A stretch of DNA of 64,000 nucleotides from Thermoflexaceae bacterium (GCA_015075555.1 JABTUD010000002.1:186001-250000); one strand, 5' to 3'. Counted from the first letter of the stretch, positions 46,438 through 55,213 are shown. A program made the numbers and translations. The notes: generated from the sequence alone by a model not told the origin.

Positions 46438-47226
46438 TTAGAGGTGCGTCATCACGCCGCCGTCAACGTGGATGACCTGGCCGTTGATGTAGCCGGCGGC
46501 ATCGGAGGCGAGCAGCACAGCGAGCGCCCCGAGTTCTTCGGCGCCACCAAAGCGGCGCATGGGAATGAACCGCAGGAGGAGGTTCTGCCCGATCTCATCT
46601 GGTCCGCGCCCGGGCGTGTGGTTCATCCACCCTGTCGAGATGCAGTTGGCCGTAATGCCCCTTCCCCCGAGCTCCTGGCTGAGGGCAAGAGCAAGGCCCT
46701 GCACGCCCGCCTTCGCCATGGCATACGGAGCCAGGTTTTCAACGCCGCGCTCTCCGAAGATGGAGGTAACGAAGATGAGGCGGGCGGAGGACTCGTCGCC
46801 CAGCTCGTGGACGAACGAACGGGCGGCGTAGAAGGCGCCGCTCTGGTTCACGGCCTGCACGTGGGCGAATTCGGCATCGGTCACCTTTGTGACCGGCCTG
46901 GCGAAGGGGAGGTCGGCGTTGTAGGCCAGGATCCCCGGGCGGCCGAACTCCTTCACGAGCTGCCTCATGCCGACCTGGACGTTGCGGGGCAGGGTGACGT
47001 CCCAGCCCTGGCTGAAAGAATCACGGCCAAGGGCGGCGATATCCCGGGCAACCCGCTTCGCCTCCATCACCTCGTCGCCATCGAGCGTTGCGGAAGCCGC
47101 GGCCACCGAAGCGCCCGCTTCCGCCAGGGCCAGTGCGATGGCGCGGCCCGCCGGGTTGGAGAAGCCAACCACCAGGGCTTTCTTGCCACTGAGGTCGAAT
47201 CCGGGCTTCCGGTTCCATTCAGGCAT
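46438..47226 (-). CDS. SDR family protein, enoyl-ACP-reductase-like
   Basis: A 262-residue SDR with an atypical cofactor loop VVGFSNPAGRAIALAL instead of TGxxxGIG, as in FabI-like and some divergent SDRs. The catalytic Tyr/Lys are in YAMAKAGVQG, and TANCISTGWMNHTPGRGP and GQVIHVDGGV follow. From the ATG at 47226 it overlaps the upstream SDR by 8 nt, so the two are coupled and may form a heteromer. Substrate unknown. Confidence 0.78.
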   Translation of the reverse strand: MPEWNRKPGFDLSGKKALVVGFSNPAGRAIALALAEAGASVAAASATLDGDEVMEAKRVARDIAALGRDSFSQGWDVTLPRNVQVGMRQLVKEFGRPGILAYNADLPFARPVTKVTDAEFAHVQAVNQSGAFYAARSFVHELGDESSARLIFVTSIFGERGVENLAPYAMAKAGVQGLALALSQELGGRGITANCISTGWMNHTPGRGPDEIGQNLLLRFIPMRRFGGAEELGALAVLLASDAAGYINGQVIHVDGGVMTHL

Positions 47227-48061
47227 GGGCGCCCACCCCTTCGAACGCGGGGGCAAAGCCCGTGGGAGCGATCCCGCCCGCCAGGCCACCGCCGTCGATG
47301 GCGATTGATTCGCCCGTCATGTAGCTGGATGCGTCTGAGCAGAGGTAGACGGCCAGCGGGCCAAGCTCCCAGGCCTCGCCGAGGCGCCGGGCGGTGTTGA
47401 AACGGCCGCGCGCCTGCAGGGCCGCAACCTCCTCGTCATCCCGTGGGGCCCGCTGGGCGACGAAGCCGGGAACGATGCAGTTCACGCGCACATTCTCGCC
47501 CACGAGCATCACGGCCATGCTCTTCGTGAGAGCGATGACGCCGGCCTTGGCCGCGGCGTAGGCGAACGAGTTCGGGGTTCCGCGCAGCGCTGTCCCGCTG
47601 GCGACATTGAGAATGACACCACCGCCGCCCTGCTCGATGAACTGCCGCGCCGCCCTGCGCGTGCAGTAGAAGGTGCTGAACAGATTCACCTCCATGGTGT
47701 CGAGCCAGTCAGCATCGGAAAGGTCCCAGACGCGGGAGCCGGCGCCGCGGGCGTCGCCGATCCCGGCGTTGTTCACCATTATGTCCAGGCGCCCAAAATG
47801 CTGGACCGTCTTCGCAACGAGGTCGTCGCATTCGGAGCTTCGCTGAACGTTGGTAGGGACGATCAGAGGCTTGCGCCCACTGGCTGCTTCGATCTCGGCG
47901 GCGGCGGATTCAAGCTGGGCTACGGTGCGGCTGGCAATGCAGACGTCAGCGCCTGCCTCGGCAAGCGATATCGCCATCGCCTTGCCGAGCCCGCGGCTTC
48001 CGCCCGTGACGATGGCGACCCGGCGCGGGGGGCCATCGAGCCTGAGCTTCTCAAGGACCAT
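47219..48061 (-). CDS. short-chain dehydrogenase/reductase
   Basis: Classical SDR of 280 residues: TGGSRGLGKAM cofactor loop (about 19-29), NNAGIG, catalytic Tyr/Lys in FAYAAAKAGV, and GESIAIDGGGLAGG near the end. Arg after strand 2 (CIASRTVAQ) suggests NADP. The insertion DARGAGSRVWDLSDADW after NNAG is longer than usual. It is first of the SDR-SDR-ybaK unit. Confidence 0.83.
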   Translation of the reverse strand: MVLEKLRLDGPPRRVAIVTGGSRGLGKAMAISLAEAGADVCIASRTVAQLESAAAEIEAASGRKPLIVPTNVQRSSECDDLVAKTVQHFGRLDIMVNNAGIGDARGAGSRVWDLSDADWLDTMEVNLFSTFYCTRRAARQFIEQGGGGVILNVASGTALRGTPNSFAYAAAKAGVIALTKSMAVMLVGENVRVNCIVPGFVAQRAPRDDEEVAALQARGRFNTARRLGEAWELGPLAVYLCSDASSYMTGESIAIDGGGLAGGIAPTGFAPAFEGVGAHA

Positions 48062-48126
48062 TGGAGACTCCTGGTGAAGGTAGGTAGTGCGATGATACGA
48101 GGCTTTGCGGCCTGGCGGCGCCGCTG

Positions 48127-48948
48127 TCAGGCGACGCGCAGCGCGCCAATTGCCAGTGCCACCGCCGCCACTGCGAACCGGTAGACGACGAAGGGGACCA
48201 GGGTCCGCGTGCGCAGTACGCGAAGGAGGAGGTGTATGGCGGCGAGTCCGACGGCCGCGGAGCAGCTGAAGCCGAGCAGCAGCTCCAGGAGCTGTCCATC
48301 AGCATCGGCCAGGTCAGCGGACTTGAGGAGGGCTGCGCCCGCGAAAGCCGGGGTGCCGAGCAGGAACGCGAAGCGCGCAGCGTCGGCGCGGGCAAGGCCG
48401 CGCGCCAGCCCGGCCGTGATGGTAGCGCCCGATCGGGAGACGCCCGGGACAAGGGCGCATGCCTGCGCGAGGCCGATCAACACGGCATCAAACACGCGGA
48501 TATCGGCGACGGTGCGTTCGAGCCGGGCTCGACGGTCCGCTAACAGCATGAGGAGACCGACCCCGGCAAGCATCAACGCCACGAGCCAGGGCTGGCGCAC
48601 GTTCTCCTCGATCCAGCCCTCAAAGATGAGCCCGGCAACGCCGGCCGGCACGGTGCCAAGGGCGATGAGCCAGAGCAGGTGGCTCTCCCGCCGGTACGAG
48701 CGCCACCTTACGCCGTGCCGGGCGAGGTCGGCCAGGGTGGCGTGGCCCATGCCCCACCAGTCCCGCCAGAAGTAGACCAGCAGGGCTGTGAGCGTCCCAA
48801 GATGCAGGCCAACGTCGAAGGTGAGCCCCTGGTCCGGCCAGTCGAGGAGGGCAGGGACCAGGATGAGATGGCCAGACGAGGAGACCGGGAGAAATTCGGT
48901 CAGGCCCTGGACGATGCCCAGGACGGCGGCGCGAACGAGGTCCATCAC
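48127..48948 (-). CDS. uppP: undecaprenyl-diphosphatase (BacA/UppP)
   Basis: Recycles the cell-wall lipid carrier by removing one phosphate from undecaprenyl diphosphate, and confers bacitracin tolerance. The 273-residue membrane protein has the signature GLTEFLPVSSSGHLIL (Glu, Ser and His of the active site, about 15-30) and PGVSRSGATITAGLARGLAR (split) with the catalytic Arg. About eight membrane segments. The ATG at 48948 is followed at once by a second in-frame ATG. Confidence 0.95.
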   Translation of the reverse strand: MMDLVRAAVLGIVQGLTEFLPVSSSGHLILVPALLDWPDQGLTFDVGLHLGTLTALLVYFWRDWWGMGHATLADLARHGVRWRSYRRESHLLWLIALGTVPAGVAGLIFEGWIEENVRQPWLVALMLAGVGLLMLLADRRARLERTVADIRVFDAVLIGLAQACALVPGVSRSGATITAGLARGLARADAARFAFLLGTPAFAGAALLKSADLADADGQLLELLLGFSCSAAVGLAAIHLLLRVLRTRTLVPFVVYRFAVAAVALAIGALRVA

Positions 48949-49047
48949 CCGTGAGGGTGGCGTTGGCAGGAAGTACGGGCAAACGCTTCGGCTCCGCCGA
49001 TAAACCGGCTGCGGGGCGGGCCAGGACCCGGGTCAGCTGGGAGGCAG

Positions 49048-49470
49048 TCAGGCTTCGACGATGCGCACGCGCGACCGTGGCGATGCGCGGCCGCATGTGT
49101 CGCAGTGATACACGAGGCTCAGCCCATGCCCGCACTCTTTGTCGACGAGGGTCAGGTCATGCTCGGTGTAACGCTCGCCCCACGAGGCGAGGGCGCCGAC
49201 CACCATGCCCAGGGCGTGTCCCTTGGCGGTCAGGAGGTACTCGGCGCGAGGGGGGTGCTGGCTGTAGAAGCTCCGTTCGAGGATGCCTTCGCGTTCGAGC
49301 AGCTTGAGACGGTCCGAGAGGAGACTGGTGGTGACGCCTTCGACCGACCTTCGCAGCTGGGAGTAGCGGGAATGGCCGCGCAGGATGTCGCGAATGATCA
49401 GCAGGGTCCAGCGGTCGCCCACAACGTCGAGGGTGGCCGCGACAGGGCATCTCACCGTGCGCCGGCTCAT
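49048..49470 (-). CDS. HxlR-type winged-helix transcriptional regulator
   Basis: A MarR/HxlR-superfamily DNA-binding protein of 140 residues. CPVAATLDVVGDRWTLLIIR with RGHSRYSQLRRSVEGVTTSL (helix-turn-helix) and LKLLEREGILER are the hallmarks. Cysteines are at the start (VRCPVA) and in CGHGLSLVYHCDTCGR near the C-terminus, which could sense thiol or redox state or bind zinc, as HypR/YodB relatives do. AAGGAGG precedes the ATG at 49470. It faces FO synthase with a palindrome between them. Confidence 0.88.
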   Translation of the reverse strand: MSRRTVRCPVAATLDVVGDRWTLLIIRDILRGHSRYSQLRRSVEGVTTSLLSDRLKLLEREGILERSFYSQHPPRAEYLLTAKGHALGMVVGALASWGERYTEHDLTLVDKECGHGLSLVYHCDTCGRASPRSRVRIVEA

Positions 49471-49489
49471 CGGCACCTCCTTCGGGCGG

Positions 49490-49528
49490 ATTATACACGT
49501 TGCAGGGGCCAAGTAACTTGGGTTATAA
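49490..49528. promoter_or_regulatory. divergent hxlR/FO synthase promoters with operator palindrome
   Basis: Rightward: TTGCAG (49500-49505), 17-nt spacer, TTATAA (49523-49528). The perfect palindrome CCAAGT-A-ACTTGG (49509-49521) lies wholly inside that spacer. Leftward: TATAAT (49490-49495) with its -35 position (about 49513-49519) inside the same palindrome. One bound dimer could shut both promoters, the layout of an autoregulated repressor. Confidence 0.6.
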
Positions 49529-49583
49529 GAGCTACACTGATTGCTGAGAGCTGGTTTGCATGGCCAGTCTCCGGAGGGCACCG

Positions 49584-52043
49584 ATGGATTCACGCACCAG
49601 CGCCACACTGCGCGCCGCCCTGGATGGGCGTTTGCCCTCCCCCCTGGAGGCGGTCGCGCTGGCCGGGGAGGTGGACCTGGCGCCGCTGCTGCTGGTCGCA
49701 GGCGAGCTGCGAGACCGCGGTCACGGGAACGCGGTCTCGTATTCGCGCAAGGTGTTCATCCCCCTCACGCACCTCTGCCGCGACGTGTGCCACTACTGCA
49801 CCTTCGCCCGGCCGCCGCGCCCCGGCGAACGGGCCTACATGACTCCGGACGAGATCCTCGCGATCGCGCGGGCCGGGCAGGAGGCGGGCTGCAAGGAAGC
49901 GCTCTTCACACTCGGCGACAAGCCCGAGCTGCGTTACAGGGCAGCCCGGCGTGAGCTCGATGCGATGGGCTACGCGAGCACCATCGCCTACCTCACCGCC
50001 ATGGCAGAACTCGTGCTGAAGGAAACGGGGCTGCTGCCCCACGCCAACCCTGGCGTTATGACCCGCGACGAGATAGCAGCGCTCCGCCGTGTCTCCATCT
50101 CGCAGGGCATCATGCTGGAGAGCGCTTCCGAGCGGCTGGCACAAAAGGGCGGACCGCACTACGGCTCGCCCGACAAGCGCCCCGCCGTGCGGTTGGAGAC
50201 CATCCGCCGGGCGGGTGAACTACAGGTGCCGTTTACCTCGGGTATCCTCATCGGCATTGGTGAGACGCGCCGCGAGCGCATCGAGGCGCTGCTTGCTCTC
50301 CGCGAAGCGCACCACGAGTACGGGCACATCCAGGAGATCATCGTCCAGAACTTCCGCGCCAAGCCCGGGACCAGGATGGCCAACGCTCCAGAGCCGGACC
50401 TGGAGGACCTGCTCTGGACGATCGCGGTGGCGCGGGTTGTCTTTGGCGCTGAGATGAACATCCAGGCGCCGCCCAACCTGAGCCCGGGCACCTACCAGCG
50501 CCTGGTCGCCGCGGGGTTGAACGACTGGGGCGGCGTCTCGCCGGTGACCCCCGACCACGTGAACCCGGAAGCTCCCTGGCCGCACCTCGAGGAGCTCGAA
50601 CGCTGCACGGCCGAATCGGGCAAGGTGCTGGTGGAGCGCCTGGCGGTTTACCCGGCATACGCGCGCGAGATGGACCGCTGGCAGGACAGGACGATAGCGA
50701 CCCACGTCCTGCGTGCCATCGATGGTGGCGGGTTCGCGCGGGTGGACCCGTGGTCACCGGGTGATGCCCACACCGCGCCCCCCACACGCGACGTCCCGCA
50801 CCGCCTGCCACCGGGCCGGCCCGGCAACACGGCTTCCCCTGAGGTCGCGGACATCATCGAGCGAGCAGCGGCGGGCGAGGAGCTTCCCGAAGACGGCATC
50901 GTGCGGCTGTTCGACGCGCGCGGTGATGACTACCACCTTGTGTGTGCCGCCGCCAATGACCTGAGAAAGCGCGTCAACGGAGACGTTGTCACCTACGTGG
51001 TGAACCGGAACATCAACTACACGAACGTTTGCTACTTCAAGTGCCAGTTCTGCGCCTTCTCCAAGGGCAGGCTGAGCGAGAGCCTGCGGGGCGCGCCCTA
51101 CAACCTTGAGATGGAGGAGATCGCCCGGCGCACCGCCGAGGCGTGGGAGCGCGGCGCGACGGAGGTGTGCCTGCAGGGCGGCATCCATCCCGAATACACC
51201 GGGGACACGTATCTGAGCATCCTTGAGACTGTGCGGAAAGCGGCTCCCGGAATCCACGCGCACGCCTTCTCCCCGCTCGAAGTGTGGCAGGGCGCGCGGA
51301 CGCTGGGCATCGGCCTGCGCGACTTCCTCGCCCGGCTGCGGGAGGCGGGCCTGGGAACACTCCCGGGAACAGCCGCCGAAATCCTCGACGATGAGGTGCG
51401 GGCCACCCTCTGCCCCGACAAGCTGACCGCGGCGCAGTGGATGGAGGTTGTCGAGGAGGCGCACCGGGCCGGCCTGCGCACGACTTCGACCATCATGTAC
51501 GGGCATATCGAGGAGCCGAAGCACTGGGCGCGCCACCTGCTGCGCCTGCGCGAAGTGCAGAAGCGCACGGGCGGGATCACCGAGTTCGTGCCCCTGCCGT
51601 TCGTGCACATGGAGGCGCCGATCTACCTGAAGGGGAAGGCTCGCAGCGGCCCAACCTTCCGAGAAGCGGTGCTCATGCACGCGGTCGCGCGGCTCGCGCT
51701 CCACCCGCTCATCACCAACATCCAGGTTTCGTGGGTGAAGATGGGCGAGGCGGGCGTCCGGGCCTGCCTGGAAGCGGGCGTGAACGACCTTGGGGGCACC
51801 CTGATGAACGAGAGCATCTCCCGCGCGGCCGGGGCCGAGTTCGGGCAGGAGCTGCCGCCGGCCGAGATGGAGCGCATCATTCGCGAGGCCGGGCGCGTTC
51901 CCCGCCAGCGGACGACGACCTACGGGACGCCTGCCGAAGGCCAGCAGATCGCGTCGTTCGCAGCGGGCGCGCTGGCGCCAATCGTGCTCACCCCGGCAAG
52001 AGAGTACGCCCGGCGAGAAAAGGCGGCCGTGGCCGGCCAGTAG
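49584..52043 (+). CDS. fbiC: bifunctional FO synthase (CofG-CofH fusion)
   Basis: Makes 7,8-didemethyl-8-hydroxy-5-deazariboflavin (FO), the core of coenzyme F420, from a ribityl-aminouracil and tyrosine. It has two radical SAM modules in 819 residues: the CofG half with cluster cysteines 65, 69 and 72 (CRDVCHYCTF) and the CofH half with 483, 487 and 490 (CYFKCQFCAF). Such fusions are typical of Actinobacteriota and some Chloroflexota; archaea and cyanobacteria use separate proteins. GGAGG 5 nt before 49584 chooses this ATG over 49560. The other cofC/D/E genes are not in the window. Confidence 0.95.
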   Translation: MDSRTSATLRAALDGRLPSPLEAVALAGEVDLAPLLLVAGELRDRGHGNAVSYSRKVFIPLTHLCRDVCHYCTFARPPRPGERAYMTPDEILAIARAGQEAGCKEALFTLGDKPELRYRAARRELDAMGYASTIAYLTAMAELVLKETGLLPHANPGVMTRDEIAALRRVSISQGIMLESASERLAQKGGPHYGSPDKRPAVRLETIRRAGELQVPFTSGILIGIGETRRERIEALLALREAHHEYGHIQEIIVQNFRAKPGTRMANAPEPDLEDLLWTIAVARVVFGAEMNIQAPPNLSPGTYQRLVAAGLNDWGGVSPVTPDHVNPEAPWPHLEELERCTAESGKVLVERLAVYPAYAREMDRWQDRTIATHVLRAIDGGGFARVDPWSPGDAHTAPPTRDVPHRLPPGRPGNTASPEVADIIERAAAGEELPEDGIVRLFDARGDDYHLVCAAANDLRKRVNGDVVTYVVNRNINYTNVCYFKCQFCAFSKGRLSESLRGAPYNLEMEEIARRTAEAWERGATEVCLQGGIHPEYTGDTYLSILETVRKAAPGIHAHAFSPLEVWQGARTLGIGLRDFLARLREAGLGTLPGTAAEILDDEVRATLCPDKLTAAQWMEVVEEAHRAGLRTTSTIMYGHIEEPKHWARHLLRLREVQKRTGGITEFVPLPFVHMEAPIYLKGKARSGPTFREAVLMHAVARLALHPLITNIQVSWVKMGEAGVRACLEAGVNDLGGTLMNESISRAAGAEFGQELPPAEMERIIREAGRVPRQRTTTYGTPAEGQQIASFAAGALAPIVLTPAREYARREKAAVAGQ

Positions 52044-52055
52044 AGGGGCGCGGCG

Positions 52056-52601
52056 TCAGGCGAAGACTTCCCGTAGCCTCCCTGTGCTTATGTCGTAGAT
52101 GAAGCCGCGCACGGGGATGTCCTGCCGCACGATCGCCGAGGCCCGGTAGACGCCAAGGTCCTCGCGCACCGACTCCTCGAGTCCGGAAAAGGCCAGGAAG
52201 TCGGACCCGGTGGCGTCGGCGCCAAGCTCTTCATGCAGCCGGCGGCGGAGGTCGTCGTTGGTGAAAGTCGCCATGCCGCAGTCCGTGTGGTGAACGAGGG
52301 CGACCTCGCGGGTTCCCATCACCTGCTGGCTTATGGCGATGCTGCGAAGAGCTTCAGCCATGCGTCCCCCGGCGTTGCGGATGATGTGAGCCGTTCCTGG
52401 CGGCAGGCCGAGAACGCGGATGGGGTCGATTCGAGCATCCATGCAGAGGACGATCGCGCCACGGTAGCTGGCCTGGCCCGGCAGCTCGCGCGCGGCCTCG
52501 CTCGCGGCGAACCGCGCGTTGGCGCGCAGGATATCGTCGACAAATGACGGATGGGATGAGGAGTGCGGCCCCTGTGTGGTCACTTTGGGTTCGCGTTCCA
52601 T
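52056..52601 (-). CDS. beta-class carbonic anhydrase
   Basis: Zinc enzyme interconverting CO2 and bicarbonate. From the ATG at 52601 it has 181 residues with the ligand and dyad motif CMDAR (Cys53, Asp55, Arg57) and HTDC (His105, Cys108). TAHIIRNAGGR and a C-terminal GFIYDISTGRLREVF fit the short, bacterial type (Rv1284-like). A GTG at 52583 is an alternative start. It converges with FO synthase. Confidence 0.88.
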   Translation of the reverse strand: MEREPKVTTQGPHSSSHPSFVDDILRANARFAASEAARELPGQASYRGAIVLCMDARIDPIRVLGLPPGTAHIIRNAGGRMAEALRSIAISQQVMGTREVALVHHTDCGMATFTNDDLRRRLHEELGADATGSDFLAFSGLEESVREDLGVYRASAIVRQDIPVRGFIYDISTGRLREVFA

Positions 52602-52729
52602 TCTCCACGAAACGGCAGCGGCGAGCATCTCGAGGAGCGGTCACGGACCCCGGGTCCACGCCAGCAATCGTCTTGATCCGGAATGTAACCGGGGCGGGGC
52701 GGCCATACGCCAGGGGCCAACGATTGCTG

Positions 52730-52738
52730 TGGTATGCT
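52730..52738 (+). promoter_or_regulatory. extended -10 promoter of the toxin-antitoxin operon
   Basis: TGG-TATGCT (52730-52738) has the TGn extension and no good -35. The predicted start is near 52745, 20 nt before the antitoxin ATG. Imperfect dyads GGTA/TACC at 52731-52750 span the start site and could bind the RHH antitoxin. Confidence 0.35.
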
Positions 52739-52765
52739 TGAAGTCACTACCAGAGAGAGTACCGC

Positions 52766-53023
52766 ATGCCCCTTCGCAAGACGGCCATCGCCATTCCCGA
52801 AGATCTGCTCGCAGCAGTCGACCGCGCGGCCAGCACGCGGAACGAATCGCGCAACCGGTTCGTCACCAGGGTCCTGGTCGAGGCTGTCCGGGCGCAGTCT
52901 GACGCCGAAGTGACGCGCAGGCTAAACGAGCTGTTTGCGTCGGAGGAGGCCGCTGAGGAGCAGGTCCGCGAGGCGGCCGAGCTTGATCACCTGGGTTCTG
53001 ACTGGCCGGACGAGCGCTGGTGA
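52766..53023 (+). CDS. ribbon-helix-helix antitoxin
   Basis: An 85-residue protein with a CopG/MetJ-like N-terminus (KTAIAIPEDLLAAVDRAAST then NESRNRFVTRVLVEAV), which forms the DNA-binding ribbon and two helices, and an acidic C-terminal tail (EEAAEEQVREAAELDHLG) suited to wrap a toxin. GAGAGAG precedes the ATG. It overlaps the PemK-type gene by GTGA, so it is the antitoxin and autorepressor of a type II pair. Confidence 0.85.
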   Translation: MPLRKTAIAIPEDLLAAVDRAASTRNESRNRFVTRVLVEAVRAQSDAEVTRRLNELFASEEAAEEQVREAAELDHLGSDWPDERW

Positions 53024-53382
53024 TCCACCAGGGAGAGGTCTACTGGCTCCACTTCGGACCGCCAGAGGGGTCGGAACCGGCCGGACGCAGGCCGGCGCTG
53101 ATCGTCCAGCACGACCGCTTCAATCGCAGCGCCATCTCAACGACCGTGGTCGCGGCCATCACTTCGAACATGCGCCTCGCGGGCATGCCCGGCAATGTCC
53201 GCCTCGACAGAGGGGAAGCCGGGCTGCCGCTGCCCTGCGTCATCAACGTCTCGCAGCTGCGCACCATCGACCGGAGCCGGCTTGGCGAGCGGTCGGGCGC
53301 CCTCGGACGCGAGAAGCTCGCCGAAGTCCTGGATGGCCTTGCGCTGCTGCTCGGCACTGGCGACGCGCCTCCCCGGGGCTGA
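53020..53382 (+). CDS. PemK/MazF-family toxin (mRNA interferase)
   Basis: A 120-residue sequence-specific endoribonuclease-type toxin. GEVYWLHFGPPEGSEPAGRR is the usual first strand and loop; VQHDRFNRSAISTTVVAAITSN and PCVINVSQLRTIDRSRL complete the fold, and the residues corresponding to the Arg and Thr/Ser of MazF's active site (RPALIV, TSNMR) are kept. The GTG start overlaps the antitoxin stop by 4 nt. The pair is chromosomal and looks intact. Confidence 0.88.
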   Translation: MIHQGEVYWLHFGPPEGSEPAGRRPALIVQHDRFNRSAISTTVVAAITSNMRLAGMPGNVRLDRGEAGLPLPCVINVSQLRTIDRSRLGERSGALGREKLAEVLDGLALLLGTGDAPPRG

Positions 53383-53435
53383 CCGCCGTATGGCGCCAAA
53401 CAGGCGTCTCACCTGCCCGCTCGGTCTCGATGCAC

Positions 53436-54269
53436 CTACCGTGGCGCCCAGGTGACCAGTCCCAGCGGCACATCCACCGGGTGGAGGGATCCCCCGGCGG
53501 CGCGCTGCTGTTCGAGCTCCGCCAGGAGGCGGTCATCCGCGGGCGTCCCGGGCTCTGCCCGCAGGTGACGCCGGAGAAACCGGAGGTCTGCCTGCGGGTC
53601 ACTCCGCGGCTGCTCGTAGCGGGGGAGCAGTCTCACCTCGAAGAGCCTCCCGCGCGCCAGCAGCACGCGGAGGAACTCCGGCAGGGCCGGGAGCGAAGGC
53701 CGCCCGACCCCATGGACCGGGAGCCAGTACCGGTCCGCGGCGGAAGAGGGCGCGCGGGCGAGCATCAACGCCACGCACAGGCGCTGCGCCGCCGCCTCCA
53801 TGGCATCAAGGAACGGGCCGATCTTCTCCGTGCCGTAGCCGACATGGGCGATCAGGGCCACGTCGGCGGTGGGGGGATGGGCCATGGGCCACTCCTGCTC
53901 TATCAGTCGCACTCCCGCAACGGCATGCTGTTGGGCTCCCCCGCGGAGTGCGTTTGCCATCGCCGAAGATGGCTCGATGGCCACGACGGATGCGCCCGCG
54001 AGCGCGAGAGGCAGCGCATAGCGGCCGGCGCCCGCCCCAATGTCGAGCCAGGTCTCGCCCGGCTCGACGAGCTTCAGCAGGGCGTCCAGGGCCGGCTCGT
54101 CGCGGCGGCGCGGGTCGGCGGTGAAGGATTCGACGGCCGAGGCCCACGTTTCCTCGCTGCCGCGCTCCAGGCCGGCGCGTGCGGCCGCGTCCCGGTGGGC
54201 GCGGACGCGAATTCGCCACGCCTCATAGCAGGCCGCGGCGGTGGGAGCGAGGGCGCCGCCCGTGGCCAT
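53436..54269 (-). CDS. SAM-dependent methyltransferase, copy 2 of a tandem pair
   Basis: A class I methyltransferase of 277 residues. Motif I is TWLDIGAGAGRYALPLALAG (split), then acidic VVAIEPSSAMANAL, and DVALIAHVGYGTEKIGPFLD (motif IV region). It is clearly paralogous to the next gene (shared DPRR-DEPALDALL-LVEPGETWLDIGAG layout and IGPFLDAMEA). Substrate unknown. Its start and the stop of the upstream copy share bases as TAATG. Confidence 0.8.
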   Translation of the reverse strand: MATGGALAPTAAACYEAWRIRVRAHRDAAARAGLERGSEETWASAVESFTADPRRRDEPALDALLKLVEPGETWLDIGAGAGRYALPLALAGASVVAIEPSSAMANALRGGAQQHAVAGVRLIEQEWPMAHPPTADVALIAHVGYGTEKIGPFLDAMEAAAQRLCVALMLARAPSSAADRYWLPVHGVGRPSLPALPEFLRVLLARGRLFEVRLLPRYEQPRSDPQADLRFLRRHLRAEPGTPADDRLLAELEQQRAAGGSLHPVDVPLGLVTWAPR

Positions 54270-55111
54270 TAGCCCGGGCGCCAGGTGACCAGGGCGATGG
54301 GGATAGGCTGGCCCCAGGACATGGTGAAACGGCCGTCATCGCCCCGCCGCACAGTCTCGGCGAGCAGCTTCCGCAGGCGAAGGTCTTTCTCGCCGCCCTC
54401 GCGGATCCAGAGCTGCTGGCGAAGAAACGGCAGCGCGTCCTCCGGGTTTTCGAACGACATGGGCCGCCTCGGAAAGAGGCGGACTTCGAAGAGCTTCCCC
54501 CGCGCCAGGAGCAGCGAGAGGAACTCGGGCACGGAGGGTAGTGGCTCACGCTCTTCGCCGTGAATGAGCGGCCACAGCGGCCACGCGTAGGAGGCCGGGG
54601 GGCGCGCCAGGTTGATCATCACGCAGAGGCGCCGTGCCGACGCTTCCATGGCATCGAGGAACGGACCTATCTGCTCGATGTCGTTGCCCACGTTGGCGAT
54701 GAGAGCGGCATCAGCCTGCGGGGCGTCCTCCATGGGCCAGCGCGAGCGGATTGTGCGCACGTTCGGAACGCCATACTCCGCCATCGCTTCGTGGAGGATG
54801 CCGAGCATTGCCTCGGAGGCGTCGACGGCGACAACCTCCTTCGCCAGCAGGGCAATCGGGAGCGCAAACCGGCCACCCCCGGCGCCGATATCGAGCCACG
54901 TCTCGCCGGGTTCGACCAGGCCGCGGAGCGCATCGAGGACGGGGTCGTCCTGGCGCCTGGGGTCGGCCTTGAAGGCAGCGGCAACGGGGGCGTAGAAGTC
55001 GGGGCGCTCGGGTTCTTCCCGGAAGCGGTCAACCTGTTGGCGGTCGGCCCGGACACGGCGGGACCATTCAGCGCAGGCGTCGGCGGCAGAGGGGCGAAGC
55101 GGATCGGACAT
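54269..55111 (-). CDS. SAM-dependent methyltransferase, copy 1 of a tandem pair
   Basis: A class I methyltransferase of 280 residues with motif I TWLDIGAGGGRFALPIALLA (split), the acidic residue in VVAVDASEAMLGIL, and DAALIANVGNDIEQIGPFLD. The duplicated gene downstream keeps the same overall order but differs in many positions, so the duplication is not recent. Both could methylate a small molecule or act as a heterodimer. No substrate clue nearby. Confidence 0.8.
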   Translation of the reverse strand: MSDPLRPSAADACAEWSRRVRADRQQVDRFREEPERPDFYAPVAAAFKADPRRQDDPVLDALRGLVEPGETWLDIGAGGGRFALPIALLAKEVVAVDASEAMLGILHEAMAEYGVPNVRTIRSRWPMEDAPQADAALIANVGNDIEQIGPFLDAMEASARRLCVMINLARPPASYAWPLWPLIHGEEREPLPSVPEFLSLLLARGKLFEVRLFPRRPMSFENPEDALPFLRQQLWIREGGEKDLRLRKLLAETVRRGDDGRFTMSWGQPIPIALVTWRPG

Positions 55112-55149
55112 GCGTTCAGTTTACGGGTGGCCCAGCGTGGGGGCATTCA

Positions 55150-55179
55150 TTCGACCGGAAGCCTGTGCTAGCCTATTCT
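55150..55179 (+). promoter_or_regulatory. promoter of the rhodanese gene
   Basis: TTCGAC (55150-55155), 18-nt spacer, TATTCT (55174-55179); the start would be near 55186, 28 nt before the TTG codon. Confidence 0.4.
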
Positions 55180-55213
55180 CTAGTAACTCAATCAACAATC
55201 CGGAGAGAAGTCT

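Noticed and set aside
53382-54272. Rightward open frame across the first methyltransferase
   Set aside because: Gly/Arg-rich composition with no motif; the methyltransferase on the other strand has clear motif I.
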